Origin: Sulfitobacter maritimus
Lineage (GTDB): Bacteria; Pseudomonadota; Alphaproteobacteria; Rhodobacterales; Rhodobacteraceae
NCBI RefSeq assembly: GCF_013346665.1
Contig: NZ_JABVBB010000028.1
Span: 1 to 64,000 of the forward strand
Reading direction: 5' to 3'
Length of the DNA: 64,000 nucleotides
Part shown: one piece after another, positions 27,755 to 35,870 of the stretch
How the letters are laid out: every line of letters begins with the position of its first letter
Numbering within the stretch: the first letter of the stretch is position 1
The notes under the pieces: model-generated
What the model was told of the DNA's origin: nothing
What the model saw: only the letters and a program-made list of their open reading frames with translations
Databases searched by the model: none
Position numbers and translations under genes: made by a program

Positions 27755-30265
27755 CTACCGGGTTTGCCGCTCTGGCAAAAGGTCAACAGGGTCGATGCCG
27801 CGCTTCTCGGCACTGGCCAACACGGCACGTCGCAGCGCCCCACTGCGGCCCAAGAGACGCCTAAATCGGTCCTCATCCAGAACCAGCAGCGTGGTCGGTG
27901 CAATGGCGCGTACATCGGCGCGCCGGGCCTTATGGGTCAGGATTGCCATTTGACCGAACATCTCCCCCCGGCCCAAACGCCATGTCTGCCCCGCCGCCTC
28001 CAATTCGACCGCGCCAGAAGCGATGAAGAACACCTGCCGGACTGGGATGTCCTTGCGCAGAACGATGGTTCCCGCATCGACATAGCGGGTCACCAAGGAG
28101 CGGCTGAGCCGCCGCAATGTGCTTTCTTTGAGGTCTGTGAACAACGGGAATTGACGGATAAAGGCCCCGCGTTGCACGGCAAGGTCAAGGCGCGGACGGT
28201 CTTCGGCGGCCAAACGCCGGGTGGTCAGGTCTTGCATCAAAGCGGTATAGACCTCGGCCCCGATTAACCCATCTTCTCGCATTGCCGTATATTCGCGCTC
28301 TTCCAGCCGCAGAGCGGTGCGGCGGATAAAGCGGCGTTCCAACTCTTCGGCATAGCCGGGGTATTGCAGCCGCAGCCCTTCCAGAGCGGTTTCGACAGCC
28401 TCTATCCGGCGCGACAGGAGTTCTTGCAGCAATTCTGCCACGCGCCGCCCGTGAATGCGGCGGATGCGCCCGTCGATAAAGCCGCCAAGGTCTTTCAGGA
28501 TCAGCCGTTGCGACAGCAAATGTTCAAAACGGTCGGCGGTCATACGGGCCAGCGGGCCAGAGATGCCATAGCGCCCATGCAGCACCGCCGTGGCGCGAAA
28601 GCTGCGCCCATAGGCCACGCTGCGCCGGGCGGCACGTTGGTAGCCGCTGCGGCCTTGGGTGCGGGCTGCTTCGATTAAACGGTCGGCGTCCGACAGCACC
28701 AAATCCGCCATCCGGGCCGAGATCGTCCGCTCCCGCACCCGCGCCAGAATGGCTTCGCGTTCCTGCCCGGCAAGGGCAATGAGCCCCAGAGCAATGCGGT
28801 CCCGATCCAGAATGTCAGAAGCGTCTTCAGCCGCTTTGACCGCCACTTCTAGCCGTTCGCCAAAGCGTTTGGCTTCCGAGCGAATGATGTCATGGTCCAG
28901 ATTATAGTTTTCGGTCGTCCGGGCCACATCCTCGCGCACGGTTTGCAACGAGACGGCGATCACCTGCCGTGACAGGGCGTGGTCAATGGGCGACAGTTGA
29001 TCCAACCCCAATTTGCCGATGATCCAGCGCAGGGTGGAGCCCTGCACCAGCAGCGTGAACAGGGTGAACCCCGTCGCCAGAATACCCACCAACCGCTGAA
29101 TATCAGGCGGCACACGGGTGCTTTCTGTTACTGCCAACGCCAGTGACAGAGTCACGGCCCCGCGCAGCCCGCCCCAAAGGATGGCCATCCGGTAAGGCCG
29201 CTCAACGGTGGGGGACAGGCGCAATGCACTTAGCAGTGGCATCAGGCCAAAGAGGATGACCACCCGCGCAATGATCGCGGCGAGGACGGTAACCGCGATT
29301 AGCAGGAAATCCGACAGTTGGACTTCTTCGAGCAGACGCGGGATCAAGAGAGCGGCGAGGATAAAGATCAACGCCCCGGCCCAATGGGCCAGTACATCCC
29401 AAAGTTCGCGCAGGTTGGTCAGAGATTGCGGCGGCAGCCGCCCCGGCGCGGTCAGGTTTAATGTCAGACCCGCCACGACGACAGCAATCACACCAGAAGC
29501 GCCGATGCTTTGTTCCGCGACGATATAGGTCAGATAGGGCAGGGCGACCGAGATTGACTGCTGCGCCAACTCATGTCGGCTAAACAGCGCCATGACCCAG
29601 ACCGCGATCCGCGCACCGAGCCAGCCCACCAGCGCACCGCCGGCAATCAGGACCGGAAATTGCGCCAGAGCATTGCCAAGCTTCGGGTCCGGGGTGCCTT
29701 GCATCACATAGGCCATAAAGAGGCCGAACAGAGCAATCGCAGCGGCATCGTTCAGCAGGCTTTCGCCCTCAATGATCCGCGCCAACCGTCGCGGGGCCGA
29801 AATGGAGCGAAAGATCGACACCACCGCCGACGGGTCGGTGGTCGAAACGATCGCCCCAATCAGCAGACAGGCGGCCAGCGGTATCGCGCTGACCCAAAAC
29901 AACGCATAACCGATGCTCACCGTTGCCACGACAACGGCCACCACCGCGAGCGTCAGGATCGGCACCCAATCGTCCAACATCCGCCGCAGGTTCATCCCCA
30001 GCGTTGCCTGAAACAGCAGCGTCGGCAGAAAGACATACAAAAAGACGTTGGAGCGGATCGGAAGTTCGAGAATGGCCGCCGCCGCCGGGTTGAGCGCGTC
30101 GGTCAGATTGGTGCGCAGCAGAAAGATCGCGCCGGTGCCGATCAACATGCCCAGCACCGCGAGAATAACACTGTAGGGCAGCTGCATCCGCGCCGCAAAA
30201 GGTTCGGCCACGCCGATGACCAGAAACAGCGAGGCAATGACCGTGGTGACGAGGATGATGTCCAT
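27755..30265 (-). CDS. Na+/H+ antiporter (CPA1/NhaP type) with C-terminal cyclic-nucleotide-binding domain
   Basis: The 836-aa protein has about twelve membrane helices in residues 1-420, with antiporter landmarks VSTTDPSAVVSIFRSI, IIEGESLLNDAAAIALFG (the ND pair) and ILWGGLRGAVTLSLALAV. A long soluble region follows (about 430-690, arginine- and glutamate-rich, predicted helical). A cNMP-binding domain near 700-820 contains FPLFTDLKESTLRRLSRSL, FFIASGAVELEA and RLGRGEMFGQMAIL. It exchanges Na+ (or K+) for H+ and is probably gated by a cyclic nucleotide. The domain's phosphate-binding cassette (GRGEMFGQMAIL) is close to consensus. Confidence 0.9.
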   Translation of the reverse strand: MDIILVTTVIASLFLVIGVAEPFAARMQLPYSVILAVLGMLIGTGAIFLLRTNLTDALNPAAAAILELPIRSNVFLYVFLPTLLFQATLGMNLRRMLDDWVPILTLAVVAVVVATVSIGYALFWVSAIPLAACLLIGAIVSTTDPSAVVSIFRSISAPRRLARIIEGESLLNDAAAIALFGLFMAYVMQGTPDPKLGNALAQFPVLIAGGALVGWLGARIAVWVMALFSRHELAQQSISVALPYLTYIVAEQSIGASGVIAVVVAGLTLNLTAPGRLPPQSLTNLRELWDVLAHWAGALIFILAALLIPRLLEEVQLSDFLLIAVTVLAAIIARVVILFGLMPLLSALRLSPTVERPYRMAILWGGLRGAVTLSLALAVTESTRVPPDIQRLVGILATGFTLFTLLVQGSTLRWIIGKLGLDQLSPIDHALSRQVIAVSLQTVREDVARTTENYNLDHDIIRSEAKRFGERLEVAVKAAEDASDILDRDRIALGLIALAGQEREAILARVRERTISARMADLVLSDADRLIEAARTQGRSGYQRAARRSVAYGRSFRATAVLHGRYGISGPLARMTADRFEHLLSQRLILKDLGGFIDGRIRRIHGRRVAELLQELLSRRIEAVETALEGLRLQYPGYAEELERRFIRRTALRLEEREYTAMREDGLIGAEVYTALMQDLTTRRLAAEDRPRLDLAVQRGAFIRQFPLFTDLKESTLRRLSRSLVTRYVDAGTIVLRKDIPVRQVFFIASGAVELEAAGQTWRLGRGEMFGQMAILTHKARRADVRAIAPTTLLVLDEDRFRRLLGRSGALRRAVLASAEKRGIDPVDLLPERQTR

Positions 30266-30339
30266 AAGCGGCCTTGATTACGGTCAAGGGCATCGTCTGC
30301 CGGGCAAACGCCCGTGGCACAGCGCGCCTCCTATCCTAG

Positions 30340-30969
30340 TTACTTTCGAGCGCGACGCTCAGCCCGCCAGCGGGCGAAACGGCCCCGACGTGCGGCAATG
30401 TCATCTTCAAGCGCTTCAATTCGCGGGTCCAGCCGGGCGCGGCGAAACCGGCGCCAGCGCACCCAGATCGCATAGACCACCGCGGCAAAGAGCGTCAGGA
30501 TAATGATGTTCAGAATGGGCAGACCTTTGCCCGCCTCTGGTCCCTCAACCGGGCGCAAAGATATCGCGTTGGGGTAGATCGACAAAAGCTCGCTGCGCCA
30601 GCCATAGTGTTTCAGCGCATAGTACTCCGGCGCGCCGGTGGTGCTGCGGGCGTCCGCCGCTTCGGCCTGAAGGTTCGCCGTGTCGAATTTGAAATAAGGT
30701 GGCCAGCCCCAACCGGTGTCTTCGTTGCGGTAGACCATGACATCGCCCTTGGCGCGGCGGGTCTGGATGAAAAAGACGTCACGGTTGACCGATTGCCCCG
30801 CGCCATCAGAGGCGGAGCCCGACCAGAAGATCGAATTCCTGCCAAAGTCGATGCGTTTTTCATAAGTGTCCGTCACCCGCACGATATCGGTTTGCGGCAG
30901 GGTATAGTGGAAAAAGGCGGCGATCAGCACCCAGACAGTGATCCAGAATACCCATTTGACGATTCTCAT
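30340..30969 (-). CDS. DUF1523 family membrane protein
   Basis: The 209-aa protein has an N-terminal membrane helix (IVKWVFWITVWVLIAAFFHYTL, residues 3-24), a periplasmic part with VRVTDTYEKRIDF, FFIQTRR and TGWGWPPYFKFDTANLQAE, a second helix near 155-175 (ILNIIILTLFAAVVYAIWV) and a very basic cytosolic tail. I recognise the DUF1523 family; its function is not known. Start at 30969 is supported by the GGGCCGGG stretch before it and by the membrane helix. It stands 70 bp from the antiporter gene. Confidence 0.83.
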   Translation of the reverse strand: MRIVKWVFWITVWVLIAAFFHYTLPQTDIVRVTDTYEKRIDFGRNSIFWSGSASDGAGQSVNRDVFFIQTRRAKGDVMVYRNEDTGWGWPPYFKFDTANLQAEAADARSTTGAPEYYALKHYGWRSELLSIYPNAISLRPVEGPEAGKGLPILNIIILTLFAAVVYAIWVRWRRFRRARLDPRIEALEDDIAARRGRFARWRAERRARK

Positions 30970-31096
30970 ACCCGGCCCTTTCCAATGGCTTGCGCGGCCA
31001 GCGACGGGCCTTGCTCTTTCGACATAGCGCCTTCGCGGCACTGCGGCAAATGCCGAGCGCCCGAAGTTGCAACTTTTACGTAGCCTTTGCCCGGTC

Positions 31097-31885
31097 TTAG
31101 CTGCCCAGCAGGGCCTTGGTTAGATCGCTGTCCGGTTCGGCCAGCGGGTCGATCACATCGAAATGATGCTTGCCCTCGGCCACCACCTGTCGCGCGCCCC
31201 AGTTGCGGGCGAACTTCTCGGCCTGTTCGAGGAAGGCTGGCCGCTCATCCGCGCCGACCCAAACGGTCACATCAACCCCATGCGGCGGAGTCATATTGAT
31301 CGGGCTTTCCGCTTCGGCCTCAGCCTCATCAAGACGCAATATGTCGTTCATCTCGGTTTGCAGCAGCGGCATCAGGTCGGCAACGGGCGAGATTGGCACG
31401 ATCCGCGTGATCCGGTCGCGGACCTCGCCGCCCAAGAGCAGCGGGTCGGTCATGCGTGCCACCAGATGCCCGCCCGCCGAATGGCCGGACAGAACGATGG
31501 TGCCTTGCGTGCGGTTGGCGATCTCGGTCAGCGCAGCGGCGATCTGTGTCGAAATCTCGGAAATGCGCACCTCGGGGCAGAGGTCATAAGACGGCATCGC
31601 CACGGCATAACCCCGCGCCAGCGGTCCGGCGGCGAGATGCGACCAGTAGTTCTTGTCAAAAGCCTTCCAATAGCCGCCATGCACAAAGACCGCTGTCCCG
31701 CGTGAGACACCTTCGGGCTGGAACAGGTCAAACTTCTGCCGGTCCGATGGGCCATAGCGCACATTGCATTGTGCCCGTGCGCCCAGACGGGTGCGAAACG
31801 CCTCTGCCTCTTTCTCCCAACGGGGCGGGAAAGTGTCGGCCCCCTCGATGTAGGCGGAATTTTCATAAGCGTCATCAAGCATCAT
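31097..31885 (-). CDS. Alpha/beta hydrolase (kynurenine formamidase-like esterase)
   Basis: The 262-aa protein has the oxyanion-hole HGGYWKAFDK near residues 70-79 and the nucleophile motif GHSAGGHLVARM near 134-145, with a terminal acid/His in the GKHHFDVIDPL segment near 240. HGGYW is typical of arylformamidase-like and carboxylesterase-like enzymes. No tryptophan-catabolism genes are nearby, so the substrate is open. It is divergent from gabD with a 92-bp spacer holding a palindrome. Confidence 0.85.
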   Translation of the reverse strand: MMLDDAYENSAYIEGADTFPPRWEKEAEAFRTRLGARAQCNVRYGPSDRQKFDLFQPEGVSRGTAVFVHGGYWKAFDKNYWSHLAAGPLARGYAVAMPSYDLCPEVRISEISTQIAAALTEIANRTQGTIVLSGHSAGGHLVARMTDPLLLGGEVRDRITRIVPISPVADLMPLLQTEMNDILRLDEAEAEAESPINMTPPHGVDVTVWVGADERPAFLEQAEKFARNWGARQVVAEGKHHFDVIDPLAEPDSDLTKALLGS

Positions 31886-31903
31886 CTGGGTCTCCCACCC
31901 CGG

Positions 31904-31915
31904 GTTTGATCAAAC
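31904..31915. promoter_or_regulatory. Palindrome in the hydrolase/gabD divergent promoter region
   Basis: A perfect 12-bp palindrome GTTTGATCAAAC lies in the 92-bp gap between the divergent starts. It is the right size for a dimeric regulator operator. No regulator gene is adjacent, so the assignment is speculative. Confidence 0.35.
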
Positions 31916-31977
31916 ATTTTCTGGACAATCATACCCGTTGTTGCTTTGGAGACCATAGAGAATAGCGGAGAGATGAC

Positions 31978-33453
31978 ATGACTGATGCAAAGACGGATCT
32001 GAAATCACTGCTCAAAGACCCCAGCCTGCTGGAAACGCGTGCCTATATCGGCGGCGAATGGGTCGACGGCGAAGACGGCACCTTTGATGTGACCAACCCC
32101 GCGCGGGGCGATGTCATCGCGCAGGTCGCAGACCTCAGCCGCGCACAGGTTGCAGGCGCCATCGCGCAGGCAGAAAAGGCGCAGAAAGACTGGGCCGCGT
32201 GGACAGGTAAAGAACGCGCTGCGGTGATGCGCAAATGGTTCGACCTGATGATGGAGAACCAAGACGATCTGGGCACCATTCTGACCGCCGAACAGGGCAA
32301 ACCGCTGCCCGAGGCCAAGGGCGAAATCGCCTATGGCGCGTCTTTCATCGAGTTCTTCGGCGAAGAGGCCAAGCGCGTCTACGGCGAGATGATCCCCGGC
32401 CACCAGCGCGACAAGCGCATTATGGTCATGAAGCAGCCCATCGGTGTGGCCGCGTCGATCACGCCGTGGAACTTCCCCAACGCGATGATCACCCGCAAGG
32501 CAGCCCCCGCGCTGGCGGCAGGCTGTTCCTTCGTCGCGCGCCCTGCAGCGGAAACACCGCTGTCGGCCATCGTCATGGGCGTTCTGGCCGAACGTGCAGG
32601 CATCCCGGCTGGCGTGTTCAACGTGTTGCCGTCGTCGTCGTCCTCTGCCGTGGGCAAGGAATTCTGCGAGAACCCCGCCGTGCGCAAGCTGACCTTCACC
32701 GGCTCCACCGAAGTCGGGCGCATCCTGCTGAAGCAGGCCGCCGATCAGGTGATGAAATGCTCGATGGAACTAGGTGGCAACGCGCCCTTCATCGTCTTTG
32801 ACGACGCCGATCTCGATGCGGCAGTCGAGGGTGCGATCATGTGCAAGTTCCGCAACAACGGGCAGACCTGCGTCTGCGCCAACCGGATCTATGTACAGGC
32901 GGGCGTCTATGACGACTTCGCAGCCAAACTGAAGGACCGGGTCAGCAAAATGAAGGTCGGTGACGGCCTTGAAGAAGGCACCGACCTTGGCCCGCTCATC
33001 AATCCCGAGGCGTCGGACAAGGTGCAAGAGCACATTAAAGACGCGGTCGACAACGGCGCCGAGATCATTTTGGGCAATGCCAAGGACGACATGGGCGGCA
33101 ACTTCTTTGCCCCGACCATCGTCACTGGCGTCACGCAGGATATGAAGGTCGCGCAAGAGGAAACCTTTGGCCCCCTCGCGCCGCTGTTCAAGTTCGACGA
33201 TGTGGACGATGTGATCGCCATGGCCAATGACACGATCTTTGGCCTCGCGTCCTACTTCTACGCCAAAGACCTGAGCCGCGTGTATAAGGTTGCCGAGGCG
33301 TTGGAGTATGGCATCGTTGGCGTGAACACCGGCATCATCTCGACCGAGCTTGCGCCCTTTGGCGGGGTCAAACAGTCCGGTCTTGGCCGCGAAGGCTCGC
33401 ACCACGGCATCGAAGATTATCTCGAAATGAAATACGTCTGTCTCAGCGTTTAA
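31978..33453 (+). CDS. gabD: Succinate-semialdehyde dehydrogenase, NAD(P)+ dependent
   Basis: The 491-aa aldehyde dehydrogenase oxidises succinate semialdehyde to succinate, feeding GABA and related catabolism into the TCA cycle. It follows E. coli GabD closely from end to end: ITPWNFPNAMITRKAAPALA at 161-180, the general base Glu264 in ELGGNAPFIVFDDADLD, catalytic Cys298 in NNGQTCVCANR, and YGIVGVNTGIIS near the end. One oddity: the cofactor-binding lysine of LKPA in most family members is arginine here (VARPAAETP, about residues 186-194). No gabT is adjacent. Confidence 0.93.
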   Translation: MTDAKTDLKSLLKDPSLLETRAYIGGEWVDGEDGTFDVTNPARGDVIAQVADLSRAQVAGAIAQAEKAQKDWAAWTGKERAAVMRKWFDLMMENQDDLGTILTAEQGKPLPEAKGEIAYGASFIEFFGEEAKRVYGEMIPGHQRDKRIMVMKQPIGVAASITPWNFPNAMITRKAAPALAAGCSFVARPAAETPLSAIVMGVLAERAGIPAGVFNVLPSSSSSAVGKEFCENPAVRKLTFTGSTEVGRILLKQAADQVMKCSMELGGNAPFIVFDDADLDAAVEGAIMCKFRNNGQTCVCANRIYVQAGVYDDFAAKLKDRVSKMKVGDGLEEGTDLGPLINPEASDKVQEHIKDAVDNGAEIILGNAKDDMGGNFFAPTIVTGVTQDMKVAQEETFGPLAPLFKFDDVDDVIAMANDTIFGLASYFYAKDLSRVYKVAEALEYGIVGVNTGIISTELAPFGGVKQSGLGREGSHHGIEDYLEMKYVCLSV

Positions 33454-33474
33454 GCGCTTTAGGACGTGAAACAC

Positions 33475-33506
33475 AGGCCGCGCCCCAGACTGGGCGCGGC
33501 CTTTTT
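33475..33506 (+). terminator. Rho-independent terminator after gabD
   Basis: Perfect 11-bp stem (33475-33485 with 33492-33502) and a TTTTT run, 22 bp after the gabD stop. Confidence 0.85.
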
Positions 33507-33507
33507 G

Positions 33508-34242
33508 TTAGCTGGGAAAAACCTGCGCCAAGACTGCATCGAAACGCGCCCAACTGATCGACGCCTTGTTGCCTGCATAGCCTGCGTAATGCGACTTGCC
33601 GCTGCTGTTGGGCAACCCGGCCCATATTTTTGCGAGATTGTTCATAAAGGCGTGGCGGCTGATCTGCCCCGCCCGCAGACGCGACAATCCGGCCTCATTC
33701 AGCAGCACATCGGCCAGACGGTCCTGCAACTGCGGCGAGAACCGGGAGGAGGGCGGCACGTCCAGCACCCGCATCACGCGTTTCAAAGTGGCGGGGATGA
33801 ATTGATAGCGTCCAATCGCGTGGGGCTGGCCGGGGGTGCGGTCAATCCAGTCATAGATCTCGGCCACGGTCATCTGTGTGGGGCGTTTGCCCGGCTTGAC
33901 CCGCGCACCGTGCTGCAAGGCGTCATAGCCATCGCGGCGCGACTCTGCTTCCTCAATCAAAGCGCGGATCACCATCACATCTGCCGCACCCGAGCGCAGC
34001 AATGGCGCGGCGGTAAAAACTGGTTCATGCGCGGGCCGGTCAGCGAAAAATCCCGTCGCCTCGCGCCCGATAAACAGACTGGGCGCTGCGCGGTCTTGGG
34101 CGGGAAGGCTCGCCTGTATCACACCCCCGCGGGGCGCGGCGTCTGCGGGCGATAGGAGCGAGACAGCCTCAGCCCGTAAGAGACCGGGCAAAAGCATAAG
34201 GACGGTAAAGGTGGCAAGAAAAGCATTCTGCAAGAGGATCAT
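33508..34242 (-). CDS. Secreted lysozyme-like protein resembling phage endolysin GH104
   Basis: The 244-aa protein has a signal peptide (LATFTVLMLLPGLLRAEA, about residues 8-25), a linker of about 60 residues, and a C-terminal domain from about 88. The domain aligns by eye with lambda endolysin R: LIEEAESRRDGYDAL (with candidate catalytic Glu near 92-95), MTVAEIYDWI, AIGRYQFIPATL near 140-151, FSPQLQDRLADVLL, and NLAKIWAGLPN against lambda NIWASLPG. It would cleave peptidoglycan glycan strands. It carries no phage neighbours, and the signal peptide means it is a host envelope enzyme rather than a lysis protein. Confidence 0.72.
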   Translation of the reverse strand: MILLQNAFLATFTVLMLLPGLLRAEAVSLLSPADAAPRGGVIQASLPAQDRAAPSLFIGREATGFFADRPAHEPVFTAAPLLRSGAADVMVIRALIEEAESRRDGYDALQHGARVKPGKRPTQMTVAEIYDWIDRTPGQPHAIGRYQFIPATLKRVMRVLDVPPSSRFSPQLQDRLADVLLNEAGLSRLRAGQISRHAFMNNLAKIWAGLPNSSGKSHYAGYAGNKASISWARFDAVLAQVFPS

Positions 34243-34315
34243 CCATTCTGGTTTCGCCGGCAGAATGGCGGGCAGAGGTTTAAATTTCGTTTGGGTTTAG
34301 AAAGCGCGGCGGCAT

Positions 34316-34345
34316 AAAAAAGGCCCGCCGTGGGTGGCGGGCCTT
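34316..34345 (-). terminator. Rho-independent terminator after hsp20
   Basis: On the minus strand a perfect 10-bp stem AAGGCCCGCC/GGCGGGCCTT with a 6-nt loop is followed by a T run (34315-34319 complement), 22 bp after the Hsp20 stop. Confidence 0.82.
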
Positions 34346-34367
34346 CGCATCGGTTATTGAGCGGCCT

Positions 34368-34838
34368 TTAGTTGACGGATTTCGCGTCAACAACGTCCTT
34401 CTCAATGGCTTTGACATCAGACGAAATCTCGATCTGACGCGGCTTCAGCGCCTCTGGCACCTGACGCTCCAGCTCAATATGCAGCATACCATTCGCATGG
34501 GCCGCACCGATCACGTGCACATGATCGGCCAGATGGAAGCGGCGCTCGAATGCGCGGGTCGCGATGCCACGGTGGAGGTAGGTTTTGTCCTCGTCCTCAT
34601 CGGCTTTGCGCGCCGAGACGATCAGGGCCTTCTCGCGCACTTCGACGCTCAGGTCGCTGTCTGAAAAGCCCGCCACAGCGATGGAGATGCGGTACGCATC
34701 GTCTTCAAGCTTTTCGATATTATAAGGGGGGTAGCTGGGGGTGGCCCCATCATTTGTCAGCACGCGGTCCATCATATTGGCGATTTGGTCGAAACCAACG
34801 CTGGACCGGTAAAGGGGTGCAAAATCAAACGTACGCAT
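34368..34838 (-). CDS. Small heat shock protein, Hsp20/IbpA type
   Basis: The 156-aa chaperone binds unfolding proteins in the cytosol. N-terminal MRTFDFAPLYRSSVGFDQI is IbpA-like. The alpha-crystallin domain spans about residues 35-135 with PYNIEKLEDDAYRISIAVAG, the FERRFHLADHV segment and the closing GMLHIELER(Q)VPE. A C-terminal IXI motif is seen as RQIEIS. The start at 34838 is supported by GAGG upstream and by the conserved N terminus; the open frame continues to 34937 without family similarity. Monocistronic. Confidence 0.92.
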   Translation of the reverse strand: MRTFDFAPLYRSSVGFDQIANMMDRVLTNDGATPSYPPYNIEKLEDDAYRISIAVAGFSDSDLSVEVREKALIVSARKADEDEDKTYLHRGIATRAFERRFHLADHVHVIGAAHANGMLHIELERQVPEALKPRQIEISSDVKAIEKDVVDAKSVN

Positions 34839-34987
34839 GTGTTCATCCTCATCATTGAGCGATTGACATATCGGGCCTTCCACCATCGGACAGACCCGGT
34901 TTTCAACTGCCGAAGCCCTCAAGAGGCACCCCGGCAAGGCTCATATGTGAAGGCTGTTATGCGCTTTCAAGACCCTGTGCTGCGATT

Positions 34988-35821
34988 TCAGGGTCGAACG
35001 AATTTCGCCCCGGTGACGCGTTGCTGCTGGTCCACTCGGATGCGTTTTCCGGCGGGGCTGGAGTCGAGAAAAACCCCTTTGCCTGCCACCAATTCGGCCT
35101 GCAACAATGCCAAAGGCGCGCCGAGGGCGGTTCCGAGCGAGACTTGCTCACCTTCGACCTCCGCCTTGGCAGAAACAACCGATACGATATGGGCTTCACC
35201 CGCGACGAAGCTAAAGATCGGCGCGCCGCTTGAGCCGAAATCGACGGAACAGGAAGTCACCAAGACCCCCTCTTGCTGCGCCAAGACCTTGCAGACTTCT
35301 TGCAGCGATGGCGCCTCGGCCCGGTCGCGGGCGTAGCTGACCACGCCGACACTTTCACCCGGACGGGGGCGGGCGGCGGTGCCAAAGGGGCGGATGGTGG
35401 TGTTGCGGATTGGGCGAGACAGTTCCAAAAGCGCCAGATCGTTGCGCACGCGGCCCGATGAGACCTCTCCGTCGAAAACATAGTCCGGATGCACCACGGC
35501 GCGGCGGATGTCGCGGTAGGCTCCGGCGCGGCCGTTGCGCCAACCTGCGAGAAATTGCACCTCGCTATGATCGATCCGGGCCTTGGTGTTGCGGTCAAAC
35601 AGGCAATGCGCAGCGGTAAGCACCAGCCGGGGCGCGATCAGCGTGCCGGTGCAAAAGCCGGTGCCGCCGATGTCCAAACGGCCCACGGCTTCCCAAGCGG
35701 CGGCGTCGATGCCGTTGTCTAACGCCTTGAGCGCCGTGTCTTGCGCCATGACCCCGCTGGCCATGGTCAGCGCTGCAAAAATACCCGCTAGAAACTGTCG
35801 CAAGATGCACCTCGTAATCAT
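34988..35821 (-). CDS. Secreted trypsin-like serine protease (S1, V8-like)
   Basis: The 277-aa protein begins with a signal peptide (residues about 8-26, FLAGIFAALTMASGVMAQ). The catalytic triad is visible: His in LVLTAAHCLF, Asp in VRNDLALLELS and Ser in VDFGSSGAPIFS. GSSGAP instead of GDSGGP places it near glutamyl-endopeptidase/V8-like S1 proteases. Cysteines in GTGFCTGTL/AAHC can form the usual disulphide near the active site. The start at 35821 is chosen because it gives the signal peptide; the open frame runs further upstream without sense. Substrate unknown. Confidence 0.88.
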   Translation of the reverse strand: MITRCILRQFLAGIFAALTMASGVMAQDTALKALDNGIDAAAWEAVGRLDIGGTGFCTGTLIAPRLVLTAAHCLFDRNTKARIDHSEVQFLAGWRNGRAGAYRDIRRAVVHPDYVFDGEVSSGRVRNDLALLELSRPIRNTTIRPFGTAARPRPGESVGVVSYARDRAEAPSLQEVCKVLAQQEGVLVTSCSVDFGSSGAPIFSFVAGEAHIVSVVSAKAEVEGEQVSLGTALGAPLALLQAELVAGKGVFLDSSPAGKRIRVDQQQRVTGAKFVRP

Positions 35822-35870
35822 GTCGCCCTGCGCGAGTATAGGGTCCGTGCGGCAGAAATAGGGCACCCGT

